Shown here one piece after another: positions 1-7,915 of a stretch of 49,363 nucleotides of DNA. The stretch lies in assembly GCF_900100195.1 (NCBI RefSeq), contig NZ_FNES01000023.1:1-49363 (forward strand), in the 5' to 3' direction. Source of the DNA: Billgrantia gudaonensis. Lineage in GTDB: Bacteria; Pseudomonadota; Gammaproteobacteria; Pseudomonadales; Halomonadaceae. Each line of letters opens with the position of its first letter. Within the stretch, counting starts at the first letter, position 1. The notes under the pieces were generated by a model. It saw only the letters and a list, made by a program, of their open reading frames with translations. It did not search any database and was not told the origin of the DNA. The translations under genes and the position numbers were made by a program.

Positions 1-1
1 C

Positions 2-280
2 GGCAGCCAGTATTGTTCGACCCTGTACCAGTCACTGGTGATCCAGCACGAGCTGAAGTGCAGCATGAGTGCCAAGGGCAATTGCTACGACAACGCGTGC
101 GCCGAGAGCTTCTTCCATAGCCTGAAGGTCGAGGCGATCCATGGCGAGCGTTTCGAGACCCGGGACGCCATGCGGCGGCAAGTGTTCGAGTACATCGAGA
201 TGGACTACAACCGGCAGCGCCGGCACAGTGCGATTGGGATGATCAGCCCAGAGGCCTTCGAGGCCCGAGTGATCGCTTAG
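2..280 (+). CDS. IS3-family transposase (OrfB), 3' end only
   Basis: This is the C-terminal end of a DDE/retroviral-integrase-type transposase that moves an IS3-family insertion sequence. The reading frame is open to the left edge and ends at TAG 278-280. The visible protein begins with GSQYCS, which follows the second catalytic Asp in IS3 transposases, so that Asp lies just outside the window. The segment NCYDNACAESFFHSLK carries the third catalytic residue (the Glu of AESFF), and DYNRQRRHSAIG is the usual IS3 C-terminal motif. The family call is secure. The subgroup and the integrity of the rest of the element cannot be judged from here. Confidence 0.93.
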   Translation, partial: GSQYCSTLYQSLVIQHELKCSMSAKGNCYDNACAESFFHSLKVEAIHGERFETRDAMRRQVFEYIEMDYNRQRRHSAIGMISPEAFEARVIA

Positions 281-311
281 ATCGGTGTCCACGATTGCTG
301 GGTAAGATCAA
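281..311 (+). mobile_element. probable right end of the IS3 element
   Basis: About 30 bases lie between the transposase stop and the point where homology to an unrelated coding frame resumes (about 310-312). IS3-family elements normally end with their terminal inverted repeat a few tens of bases after the transposase stop, so this stretch should hold the right repeat. The left repeat is outside the window, so the exact boundary is inferred. Confidence 0.5.
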
Positions 312-653
312 GTGATGATCGAGGCGGAGTGGCACGCCGTCTGGCGTGACCCGGAAGGCGTCCTGATGGACATCACGCCCCGCCCCCAGGGGATGCGGCT
401 TAACAAAATTGCTTTTCTGGCCGATGCGGATGGCCACACCAAAGGCGAAGTCCTTGGCAACGTCCGCAAGAACCTGGCTCGGAGTGGTCGCCGTAAGATG
501 GTGGACCGCTATATCGCCCAGGCCGAGCGGGCTGAGCAGGCGCTTTACCAGGCGGACGATCCCGAGCAAGACGCGCTCGTGAGGGAAGAGCAGCACAAAC
601 TGCTCGAGCTCCAGGAAGCTCTGCGCCTGGGCCATAAACCAGGTTGGGCCTGA
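312..653 (+). pseudogene. 5'-truncated hypothetical protein, cut by the IS3 element
   Basis: The 113-codon frame opens with GTG-ATG immediately at the inferred IS end and has an in-frame TAA at 303-305 inside the IS. Its first residues (VMIEAEWHAVWRDPEG, then DITPR) look like the middle of a longer conserved hypothetical protein, whose relatives, as I remember them, carry roughly 60-80 further N-terminal residues leading into an IEAEFHAVW-type motif. No ribosome site precedes the frame. I therefore read it as the surviving 3' part of a gene interrupted by the transposon, not as an intact gene. No function is known to me. The C-terminal half is charged and probably helical. Confidence 0.6.
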
Positions 654-793
654 CGTTGCCGCTTTGTTGACCAGCGGGCGCATCGGCAGCGTGGCTGTGA
701 TGGGTTGCGGGGCGGTCATGGCAGTGACTCCCTTGTGATGTGATTTGAAAGACTGTTTTCTAAGCATGTTGTTCAAACGAGCAACTGTCAAGG

Positions 794-1462
794 GTGAAAT
801 GTGTGACATTGAGCAACATTGGCGAGCGGCTCAGAGAAGAGCGAACCCGGCTAGGCTTGTCACAGACGGCTTTTGGCGAGGTTGGAGGGGTCAAGAAATT
901 TGCCCAATCGAACTACGAAACGGGCAAAAGGCATCCTGATGCCCTCTACCTGGAGAGCCTTGCGAAGATCGGCGTGGACATTCAGTACGTGGTCAGTGGT
1001 ATTCGTTCGACCAACGATGCTGAGGGGGTTGAGCCTGCAGAGGAAGGGCTTTCACCGGTGGCCATGTACGACATCGAGGCCGCCGCCGGTGATGGCCGCT
1101 CGCTGGAGCAGGAAGAGGTCGAGACCACGCTCTACTTCCCCACTGACCAACTGGCCGCCCAGGGGCTGGACCCGGCCCAGGTGGTCGGCATCAAGGTGCG
1201 CGGCGATTCGATGGACGGCACCCTCGCCGACGGCGACTGGGTGCTGGTGGACCGCAGCCGCCGCGAGCCGAAGCCGGAAGGGGTGTTTCTGCTGCTCGTG
1301 CATGGAGAGCGGCGCATCAAGCGCGTGCAGCGGGTGGCCGGCGGCGCCTGGCTGCTGATCAGCGATAACGAGCACTACCAGCCGGAATTGATCAAGCCGC
1401 AGGATATGAAGGACGTGGAGATCCTGGGGCGGTGTGAGATTCGGATTGGTAGAGTGAGTTGA
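794..1462 (+). CDS. XRE/S24 CI-type repressor (self-cleaving transcriptional regulator)
   Basis: A 222-residue phage-type repressor. Residues about 6-65 form a Cro/CI helix-turn-helix (NIGERLREERTRLGLSQTAF and following). A linker leads to a LexA/CI-type S24 peptidase domain. An Ala-Gly pair in DIEAAAGDG (about residue 98) is the likely cleavage site, the nucleophile Ser lies in RGDSMDGTLADGDW, and the general-base Lys lies in ERRIKRVQR. Such proteins are inactivated by RecA-stimulated autocleavage during DNA damage. The start is GTG 794, or GTG 803 in the same frame. It lies about 45 bases upstream of the ATPase gene in the same orientation, so it may control that pair as well as, or instead of, a prophage. 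No divergent cro-like gene is visible. Confidence 0.9.
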   Translation: MKCVTLSNIGERLREERTRLGLSQTAFGEVGGVKKFAQSNYETGKRHPDALYLESLAKIGVDIQYVVSGIRSTNDAEGVEPAEEGLSPVAMYDIEAAAGDGRSLEQEEVETTLYFPTDQLAAQGLDPAQVVGIKVRGDSMDGTLADGDWVLVDRSRREPKPEGVFLLLVHGERRIKRVQRVAGGAWLLISDNEHYQPELIKPQDMKDVEILGRCEIRIGRVS

Positions 1463-1505
1463 GCTAGACATTCATTTTAAGTCGTATGAATTTTATCTAT
1501 GCGGG

Positions 1506-3092
1506 GTGTTTATTTTGAGCTCTGTTAATTCTATTAGAGTTAGAAATCTACGTAGCTTTCCGATGAAATCAGAATATATCCCTATACGTGATATTAATGT
1601 TTTTGTGGGAAAGAATAGCTCTGGGAAGAGCACATTTGCTAGGCTATTTCCTTTGTTGAGGCAGTCAATGGAGGAGAAGACAAAAGGGCCTATTTTATGG
1701 TTTGGTAACTATGTGGACTTCGGGGACTTTGATGCCGCAATAAATGCTTTAAGAAATTGTGATGAGATTTTTTTTGATTTTGATTTAAGTATTTCGAGAT
1801 CGGAGGATTATATATCAGAAACTTTTGATGATGAAGATAATCTAATTGATATCGTTATTCAGAAAGAGAGATTTTCGATATCTCCGAATATTAGTATAGG
1901 TGTTTCTAATTACAACAATACCACCTCTGCAAGCTCGTTAAAGATTGAGCTTGATAATACGGTAGTTGATTTAAAGATAAAAAACAATGATGTTTATAGC
2001 TTTGTGGCTAGAAATGATAAAGTTGGGTATGAAGTTGAATTTGAAAAATCTTATCGTGTAATTGCAGGTAGTCTTATACCTCGGGTGATTTTTAAAGAAA
2101 GGAGCTCTGGGAAGCGTGTGTTTTTGTCAAGACAAATATTCCCAGAGATTGTGGAAAAGATGAAAGATTACCTAATGTCTTGGCATCATAAAACAAAGCA
2201 GCCAGATTCAGTGCTAAGTGCAATAAAGTCTATGGGGCTGATGGGTAAGGAAGAAGGTTTTTCTTATTTTAAAAAGGCCTTTTATTCTAACAGTCAGTTT
2301 CAAAAGAATGTGGAAGGGTACGAAGATGAGGTTGGCGAAGTTATTCAGATGTATAATTTGTGCTTGCATATCACAGACGTGGTGCAAGAAGCGAATTCAA
2401 CTCTGAATTCTTTTTTTCTGGGTGTTAGATATTTAGGTCCGGTTCGTGCATCTGCAGAAAGATTTTATAGGTATCAAGATCTCCAAGTTGATGAGATTGA
2501 CCATTTAGGCTCTAACTTGCCAATGGTCATAAATTCTTTAGATAGTAGGCAAAAGAGCTTGCTTAAAAATTGGATGGAAGAGAATTTTGGATTCTCCTTG
2601 GAGATGTCGGGCAAGGGGTCGCATTACGCATTGCTAATAAAAGAGGAGGGCGAGGGCAAGTATTTTAATATCAGTGACATGGGATTTGGCTACTCTCAAG
2701 TTTTGCCAATCGTAGTCTCTATTTGGCTAGAAAAAGAAAATATTGTTGGGAGTAGGAAGTTTAATTTTTCACTTCGGCCCTTTGATTCTCTTATTGTGAT
2801 TGAGCAACCTGAACTTCACTTGCATCCATTGTTGCAGTATAAATTTGCTGCTGCAATAGCCAAGCTTTCTTCGTTGAAATCTAAAAGAAAGATCAGGTTT
2901 GTTTTTGAGACCCATAGTAATCATATTATTGAAGCTTTTGGCGATGCCATTGAACGCGAGGAAATTGAAAGCAAAAACCTAGGGATAACAATATTCAACA
3001 AAACTGATGAAGGTTTGACTGAGACAAAGTCGTCCGGTTTTGATGAGGACGGCTACTTGATTGATTGGCCGGCCGGCTTTCTTTCAGCATAG
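1506..3092 (+). CDS. AAA-family (ABC/OLD-like) ATPase, putative defence component
   Basis: A 528-residue SMC/ABC-fold ATPase. Visible motifs are Walker A GKNSSGKST (residues 35-43), a signature-like SDMGFGYSQVLPIVV (about 389-403), Walker B with catalytic Glu in VIEQPELHLHP (about 430-440), and the H-loop FETHSNHIIEAF (about 470). The C-terminal WPAGFL motif resembles DUF3696-type AAA_15 ATPases. The base composition is far more A+T-rich than the flanks, indicating recent transfer. The start is uncertain: GTG 1506, or TTG 1515 which has GGGGT seven to eight bases upstream. The next gene starts 11 bases after its stop, so the two form an operon. By analogy with PARIS (AriA), Gabija and OLD proteins it may sense phage and license a nuclease partner. 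That role is inference. Confidence 0.8.
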   Translation: MFILSSVNSIRVRNLRSFPMKSEYIPIRDINVFVGKNSSGKSTFARLFPLLRQSMEEKTKGPILWFGNYVDFGDFDAAINALRNCDEIFFDFDLSISRSEDYISETFDDEDNLIDIVIQKERFSISPNISIGVSNYNNTTSASSLKIELDNTVVDLKIKNNDVYSFVARNDKVGYEVEFEKSYRVIAGSLIPRVIFKERSSGKRVFLSRQIFPEIVEKMKDYLMSWHHKTKQPDSVLSAIKSMGLMGKEEGFSYFKKAFYSNSQFQKNVEGYEDEVGEVIQMYNLCLHITDVVQEANSTLNSFFLGVRYLGPVRASAERFYRYQDLQVDEIDHLGSNLPMVINSLDSRQKSLLKNWMEENFGFSLEMSGKGSHYALLIKEEGEGKYFNISDMGFGYSQVLPIVVSIWLEKENIVGSRKFNFSLRPFDSLIVIEQPELHLHPLLQYKFAAAIAKLSSLKSKRKIRFVFETHSNHIIEAFGDAIEREEIESKNLGITIFNKTDEGLTETKSSGFDEDGYLIDWPAGFLSA

Positions 3093-3103
3093 TCGGGGGC
3101 GTT

Positions 3104-4135
3104 ATGATTGTTAGAATCCCCGATTTTCCTGACTTCTCAGAGGATGAGGAGAACAAGCTCAGAGTAATTGGGCATGCAGTTAACTCATTTGGCGAAGGGA
3201 AAAATGTACTTTGGATGCCGAAGAGTCTAGTGCGTTATTTGATACAAGAAAATTGCCTCGGGCCATATGTTCAACGAGTGTTGTCTAAACTTAATGAGTT
3301 TGTAAGGGGCGCGAAAAGCTTTCATGAAAATTTCCTCTTTCATCTCGAGGTGAGCTTTGAGGATAAGGATGCTTTAAATTGCGTGGATGGTAAAAAGATT
3401 GTAGTTGGCTATCGTAGGCTTCTTGATAGTTCATTCTGGCAAAAGTCTAGGTTTGTTGTAGAGAACACTGACGATTCAGATATTTATTATTACGGTGCAA
3501 TTTTTAATCTCATTCATAAAGGGCTTTATGGTCAGCACGATATCAGGTTTGCATGCTATCATGGGGGCGGTGCTACCACGTTCGATCAGTTTGTCAGGCT
3601 CTTAAACGATGGTAATCCTGTCCTATGTGTTTTAGATAGTGATAAATCTCACCCCGAAGGTTCGATTGGTGGGACGGCCAAGAGGTTTAATGGTTATTCG
3701 AAAGGACTTAATGAGTTATACTTTCTGGAGGTTTTGAACTGTAGAGAGATAGAGAACATAATCCCCAAGGAGATAGTTTGTAAATCTATTCCTCATGAAA
3801 GACGAAGTTGCTTAGCAAGGTTTGAATATTTGGATGATAAAGGTTTCAGAGATTTTTTTGACCATAAGAAAGGCCTTAAAATTGAGGATGCGTTGAATAT
3901 TGATGCACGAGTTGGTGAAAGCTATTGGACTGGTTTAGTCAGTGAGTTCGAGGGTGAAGTGTGGGTTTGTGAAGGTATAAGTGAGAATATTGCGAGACAT
4001 TGCTATAATACCATGGCTGAATGCTCGCCTCACAAGTCATATAAATTATTCAATCTAGATGAAAATAAGGAGTGGAGATGGCTAAGTGAGGTGGTCGCCG
4101 CTTGGGGGGTTTGTATAAAGAGAGTTACAAGATGA
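3104..4135 (+). CDS. TOPRIM-like putative effector paired with the ATPase
   Basis: A 343-residue A+T-rich gene. ATG 3104 with a G-rich site (GGGGG at 3095-3099) is preferred over an upstream TTG that overlaps the ATPase. The protein is not one I recognise outright. The order of acidic motifs suggests a TOPRIM/OLD-type nuclease fold: FVVEN (about 117-121), a glycine cluster CYHGGGATT (151-159), LCVLDSD (174-180) and NCREIENIIP (212-221). DUF4435-type proteins such as AriB of PARIS have the same layout. It probably works with the upstream ATPase as a sensor/effector pair. The N-terminal 110 residues and the C-terminal 110 residues are unassigned. A catalytically different, non-nuclease partner cannot be excluded. 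Confidence 0.6.
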   Translation: MIVRIPDFPDFSEDEENKLRVIGHAVNSFGEGKNVLWMPKSLVRYLIQENCLGPYVQRVLSKLNEFVRGAKSFHENFLFHLEVSFEDKDALNCVDGKKIVVGYRRLLDSSFWQKSRFVVENTDDSDIYYYGAIFNLIHKGLYGQHDIRFACYHGGGATTFDQFVRLLNDGNPVLCVLDSDKSHPEGSIGGTAKRFNGYSKGLNELYFLEVLNCREIENIIPKEIVCKSIPHERRSCLARFEYLDDKGFRDFFDHKKGLKIEDALNIDARVGESYWTGLVSEFEGEVWVCEGISENIARHCYNTMAECSPHKSYKLFNLDENKEWRWLSEVVAAWGVCIKRVTR

Positions 4136-4149
4136 ACTTATTTAAATAT

Positions 4150-4438
4150 CCCTAAAGCTCAACACTTCACCTGTCCTCCGTCAGCCGCCGGGGCCCGAGA
4201 GCAGGCGCCACCCCACATCCTGAATCTGGGCACCTGGATCACAGCGGTTCGCCATCCCAGCGATGACGCGTCGCTGGTGATGGACTAGGTGTGGTGGGGC
4301 TACCGGCCGCACGAGCCGGTGAGCGTGCGAGTGAGTCGGCCGATGAATGATGATGCGGATTTGGTTGCTTCAGTACGGCGGGAGATTACCCTTACTCTGT
4401 GCTATCTTTTACTCCTACTTCAGAGGGCGCCGATGGGA
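4150..4438 (+). pseudogene. possible decayed coding remnant
   Basis: The 302-base gap before the zinc-ribbon gene returns to high G+C. One frame reads plausibly as protein on both sides of a TAG at 4286-4288: PPHILNLGTWITAVRHP before it, VWWGYRPHEPVSVRVSRPMN after it. It then runs to a TGA at 4436-4438. This suggests a gene broken by point mutation and lacking its 5' part. I do not recognise the family. Chance coding character in G+C-rich DNA is the main alternative. Confidence 0.3.
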
Positions 4439-4740
4439 TGATCAGCTTCGATTATCGGGTCACCGGTGGCGTGATCAAACGCTTTTTGGAGGCCAAGGGC
4501 ATCGGCGACAATTGTCCGATGTGCCGGTCTGGCCAGATGAGTATCTCGGTTTTCGAGCCTCACGGAGATCTTTTAGGTGAAGGCCAAGCCCCTGCTGTTA
4601 GAGTGTTGCATGAGCTGGAGGATGGTTCCCGCCGTGGTTACGGTGAGTTTTTGCGGGTTTGTTTAAACTGCGGCTATATCCACTACATCCGTGACATCGA
4701 AGTATTGGCGTTCATGGAAGATGAGGGTGACAATGGTTGA
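4438..4740 (+). CDS. small zinc-ribbon-like hypothetical protein
   Basis: A 100-residue protein starting at ATG 4438. A GTG at 4399 in the same frame would add 13 residues. Two CxxC knuckles, NCPMC (about residue 25) and CLNCGY (about 82), are spaced as in a split zinc ribbon, and a predicted beta-rich middle section separates them. The stop overlaps the start of the next gene by eight bases, so the two are co-translated. The function is unknown. It is not an Ogr/Delta activator, because the knuckle spacing and length differ from that family. Confidence 0.6.
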   Translation: MISFDYRVTGGVIKRFLEAKGIGDNCPMCRSGQMSISVFEPHGDLLGEGQAPAVRVLHELEDGSRRGYGEFLRVCLNCGYIHYIRDIEVLAFMEDEGDNG

Positions 4741-4963
4741 CAGAAACGTTCGTCACTTGAGGCCGCTGGATGGCGGCGGGGAGCCACCGGATATGGACCA
4801 GCGCTTACGGCATCTGGAGCAGGAAGTGGCGGTCGTCAAGGAGACGATGGCCACCAAGGAGTCGCTTGCACGCACCGAGGCCAACATCATCAAGTGGAAT
4901 GTTGGCACCATCATCGCGGTGGCGGCTTTGGTTTTTGCCATCATCCGCTTTGCAGGGGGCTGA
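4733..4963 (+). CDS. small coiled-coil and C-terminal membrane-anchor protein
   Basis: A 76-residue protein starting at ATG 4733 with GAGGG five to nine bases upstream, overlapping the zinc-ribbon gene. Residues about 18-45 (MDQRLRHLEQEVAVVKETM region) form a short coiled coil. Residues about 52-73 (VGTIIAVAALVFAIIRFAGG region) form one membrane helix at the extreme C terminus. This layout is shared with XhlA-like and other small prophage membrane proteins, but no specific family can be assigned. It is probably expressed together with the zinc-ribbon gene. Confidence 0.6.
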   Translation: MVDRNVRHLRPLDGGGEPPDMDQRLRHLEQEVAVVKETMATKESLARTEANIIKWNVGTIIAVAALVFAIIRFAGG

Positions 4964-5127
4964 TTCTTCCTTCCTTCTCGCCTTCTATGCGCCTCGGTCC
5001 TTACCGGGGCGTTGATGTTTCTGGCCAGCCTCAACTGCAGGGATCTCTTCCCACCGCGTGGTCCAGCGTGGGGTGCGGTGCGCGCAGCGCAGGTGCCAGG
5101 CGGTGTGGTATGCCCTGTCTCGATCGT

Positions 5128-5586
5128 TTAGAGGCGTGGCCGCGGAGGAGCGCTTGGCCACTCGGCAAGCTCCGTGCCGCTCTCGATGCGTTCGGTCGTT
5201 TCTCCCAACCTGTCCAAGGAGAAACGCAAGCCGCACTGCCATACGATCAGCACTCGCCAGCCCAGACGCTGCAGTTCGGCCTGCTGCCTGCGATCCCTAG
5301 CGATGTTCTTGTCGAATTTTTCTTTCCAAAAGAGCTCGTTCGTTTTCGGTGTCGAAGCGTAGAAGCAGCCGGCGTGCCTATGCCAGTAGCAACCGTGCAC
5401 AAAGATGGCGAGGCGGTATTTCGGCAGCACCAGGTCCGGCGTGCCCGGTAAGTCTTTGCGGTGGAGGCGAAAGCGATAGCCACGCTTGTGCAGGTAGCGG
5501 CGCAGCGCCATTTCGGGGCCGGTGTTTTTACCGCCGACCGAGGCCATTATCCTGGAGCGAGTCTTGGTGTCGACGTGGTCGATCAA
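5128..5586 (-). CDS. vsr: very short patch repair endonuclease
   Basis: Vsr nicks next to T:G mismatches that arise when 5-methylcytosine deaminates, protecting the genome from the mutagenic side effect of the neighbouring methyltransferase. The 152-residue product has the family blocks TRSRIMASVGGKNTGPE, the catalytic-Asp block GTPDLVLPKYRLAIFVHGC and the zinc/His block CYWHRHAGC. TTG at 5586 is chosen as start because a strong GAGGAGG lies just upstream and the protein then begins at the usual distance from TRSRIM. A GTG at 5631 would add 15 residues. It is the last gene of the three-gene minus-strand operon. Confidence 0.93.
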   Translation of the reverse strand: MIDHVDTKTRSRIMASVGGKNTGPEMALRRYLHKRGYRFRLHRKDLPGTPDLVLPKYRLAIFVHGCYWHRHAGCFYASTPKTNELFWKEKFDKNIARDRRQQAELQRLGWRVLIVWQCGLRFSLDRLGETTERIESGTELAEWPSAPPRPRL

Positions 5587-5627
5587 TGTGGCCTCCTCGC
5601 TCGTTAGGTGGCGGTCGGCGGTAGCGA

Positions 5628-6437
5628 TCACTCCATTCTGGCGTAGACGTCGAGATCGGTGGAGGAGATCTCGCTCGAGGGCACGAGCTTGTAGTGCTTC
5701 TCGCGAACGACCTTGATCTCGCTGTCTTCTACGGTCAGCTCGAACATAGCGATGCGATCATCTTCCATGAACTGTGCGGAGACGGCGCGGCAGATCAGGT
5801 CCGGGAACTTCTGTTCGCAGCAGCGAATGTCTTGCTCGGTCTGGGTGACCCCGTGTTTGTCTTTGCCGCCTTTGGCTTGAACGGGGACGACGTACTGCTG
5901 GCCGTTACTGTTCACTCCGACATAGATCTCGTCGATTTCGATTTGGCCCAACCCTTTGACGGTCGTTCTCAGGTGGTTCTGGAGCGAGTAGGCGGCGATA
6001 CCTAGGAATACGTCGATCAACCGGTTGTAACGCACCTTGGCCAGCAGACCCTGCTCATCGCCCAGGGCGTTGGTGCCGATGATTTCCGGCGTGGCGTCGG
6101 GAATCTTGACAGTGACGAGATCGTCGCGGGGTACGATTCGGCTAAGCTTTACTTGTTTGAACCGATACCTTGCACGTCCGGCACCTTCGATGATCCACTC
6201 CAGGTCCGGTTCTGCGGTCGATGTGATCGCTTCCGGGAGCTCGTTTCTGTAGCGGAACGAATAGAAAATGTCGCCGATGTTCTTCGGCAACTCGATCTCC
6301 AGCTCAGCGGCGATGGCCTCGGCTTCATCCCTTGCGAATTCGAATTCCATGTCGCCGGGCACGTAATGGTCGTCGAATATGCGCTGGATGATAGCCGTAT
6401 AGCGATTGGGCTTGCGGCCCTTCTTTTCACCCGACAT
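5628..6437 (-). CDS. PD-(D/E)XK-type restriction endonuclease (putative)
   Basis: A 269-residue protein between the methyltransferase (11-base overlap) and vsr, the position of the cognate nuclease in many DCM-Vsr-REase operons. The block IEIDEIYVGV (about residues 168-177), a turn with NGQQY, then VPVQAKGGKD (about 184-193) fits a PD-(D/E)XK active site, with Asp/Glu residues leading to Q-x-K. The Lys of QAKGG would be catalytic. The N-terminal about 110 residues may be a recognition domain. It should cleave unmodified invading DNA at the site protected by the adjacent methyltransferase. The sequence specificity cannot be read from the protein. Confidence 0.75.
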   Translation of the reverse strand: MSGEKKGRKPNRYTAIIQRIFDDHYVPGDMEFEFARDEAEAIAAELEIELPKNIGDIFYSFRYRNELPEAITSTAEPDLEWIIEGAGRARYRFKQVKLSRIVPRDDLVTVKIPDATPEIIGTNALGDEQGLLAKVRYNRLIDVFLGIAAYSLQNHLRTTVKGLGQIEIDEIYVGVNSNGQQYVVPVQAKGGKDKHGVTQTEQDIRCCEQKFPDLICRAVSAQFMEDDRIAMFELTVEDSEIKVVREKHYKLVPSSEISSTDLDVYARME

Positions 6438-7716
6438 CGGCTTTATCCCTTACCACCTTTTTCGGTGCGTTTTTTCGCGTTCTTTGGGCGATGGTGTCGT
6501 GCGGTACGCCGAAGTATCCGGCGGCATCGCCCATGTCCATGTAGAGAAATTCGGCTTCGTTGAGCTCGAGCTTTCTCCTCGGCTTCTTCGGCGTCGCACC
6601 CAGGGCCTGCATGATCTGGCCGGCCACCGCTCTGCCGAGCAAGGGCGGAACGCTGTTGCCGATCTGCCTGAAGCCGTGCCACTTGGTCGAGTGCAGACGG
6701 AACCAGTCCGGAAACGAGTGGAGGCGAGCCGCTTCGCGAACCGTGATCACGCGAGCCAGGCTCGGGTGAATCGGCCGCGGCGAGGTGAAGGCGCCACGAG
6801 CGCTATCGGTGCCGGCACGCAGGGTATTGCACAGTCCTTCCGGATCCAGCTTGCGAAAGCGGCTTACGGGCTCGGTTTTACCGGGTTCCGTCGAAGCGAA
6901 GCGGCTCTTCGAAAGGTCGGTGTGCTCCGTGCGTAGGCTCGACGACAGGAGGTCGGGGTCGTGGATTCGAGGGTAGCTGTAGTCGCCTGGGTCGCGCTCG
7001 AGACCTCTCAGCCGCCGTGCGTATGTCGACTCGGTAGTCCATTCGGTACGCACGGCATCGGTCGTCTTCAGCTCTTCGAAAGTGTTGGCATCGGGCAGAT
7101 CGCCGATGGCATCCCAGACGGTAGCGCCCTCCTTCAGCGGTTCCGGGTATGCCGGTGCGGGTAGCCCTTTCCGCGCTCCAATCAGGAACAGGCGTTGACG
7201 GGATTGGGGAACGCCGTAATCCGCTGCGTTCAGCACCCGATAAGGCATGACGACGTCGTAACCGGCAGCGTCCAGCGCCGATATCATTTCATCGAGGAAT
7301 TTGCGGTGCTTTCCCAGCGTCAGCCCTTTGACGTTCTCGAAGACGCAGTATTTCGGCTCGAGCTCCTCGACCAGTCGAACGTAGTGCGATGCCAGCCGAT
7401 TGCGAGGATCGTCGAGAACCCGTTTACCAATCAAGGAGAAGCCCTGGCAGGGTGCACCGCCGAACACCACATCGACCTCTCGGCCGCCGATTCCGGCTCG
7501 CTGTCTGATTTCGTCGCCGGTCACGTCGACGACACTGGAGCAGATCGCCTTCGAGTGGGGGAAGTTGTACTCGTGGGTTGCGCAGTGAATGGGGTCGATC
7601 TCGATCGCAGCGGCTACGTCGAAGCCGGCTTGCTCGAAGCCGAGGGACATGCCACCTGCGCCGGCGAAAAGATCGATTCCGATAGGTCTTTGTTTCGTAG
7701 ACTTTTTTTCTGTCAT
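6427..7716 (-). CDS. DNA (cytosine-5) methyltransferase
   Basis: A 429-residue C5 methyltransferase with all diagnostic motifs in order: I (DLFAGAGGMSLGFEQAG, about 15-31), IV with the catalytic Cys (GGAPCQGFSLIGKR, about 86-99), VI (VFENVKG), VIII (QSRQRLFLIGAR), a short target-recognition region, and IX/X (RQIGNSVPPLLGRAVAGQI). ATG 7716 gives the standard distance to motif I. No Shine-Dalgarno is evident, and no upstream in-frame start is more convincing. About 50 residues follow motif X, ending in a helix-turn-helix-like segment (AAGYFGVPHDTIAQR) that could bind DNA or regulate the operon. It is the first gene of the restriction-modification operon and is read away from the SOS box. Confidence 0.95.
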   Translation of the reverse strand: MTEKKSTKQRPIGIDLFAGAGGMSLGFEQAGFDVAAAIEIDPIHCATHEYNFPHSKAICSSVVDVTGDEIRQRAGIGGREVDVVFGGAPCQGFSLIGKRVLDDPRNRLASHYVRLVEELEPKYCVFENVKGLTLGKHRKFLDEMISALDAAGYDVVMPYRVLNAADYGVPQSRQRLFLIGARKGLPAPAYPEPLKEGATVWDAIGDLPDANTFEELKTTDAVRTEWTTESTYARRLRGLERDPGDYSYPRIHDPDLLSSSLRTEHTDLSKSRFASTEPGKTEPVSRFRKLDPEGLCNTLRAGTDSARGAFTSPRPIHPSLARVITVREAARLHSFPDWFRLHSTKWHGFRQIGNSVPPLLGRAVAGQIMQALGATPKKPRRKLELNEAEFLYMDMGDAAGYFGVPHDTIAQRTRKNAPKKVVRDKADVG

Positions 7717-7811
7717 CTGGGTGCCATCGGTGCTGTTGGTGAACCCGTACCCACGGCGGCCTACTATACCGTTTGTGATCGACGATTTCCCGGTCGTGAG
7801 CTTTTCTCTAA

Positions 7812-7831
7812 TACTGTTGTTATATACAGTA
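7812..7831. promoter_or_regulatory. LexA (SOS) box in the methyltransferase/UmuD-like divergent gap
   Basis: TACTGTTGTTATATACAGTA matches the LexA consensus (CTG-N10-CAG with an A+T-rich core) almost perfectly and extends symmetrically to AATACTGT/ACAGTATT. It lies about 85 bases upstream of the UmuD-like start and about 95 bases upstream of the methyltransferase start, so either or both divergent promoters could be SOS-controlled. Confidence 0.8.
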
Positions 7832-7915
7832 TTACAGAATCGTCGGTCATGCCAAGCGGTCATTGGGCTAGCTGGCCGTGGCCTAGATTGCGAGAAGAAG
7901 AAGCGAGGCAGGGCA

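Noticed and set aside
4438..4740. Ogr/Delta late activator
   Set aside because: It has two CxxC knuckles, but length, spacing and flanking residues do not match the Ogr family, and it lies outside the prophage cassette.
4894..5451. Plus-strand frame across the vsr region
   Set aside because: It overlaps the well-supported vsr gene and shows no conserved protein pattern.
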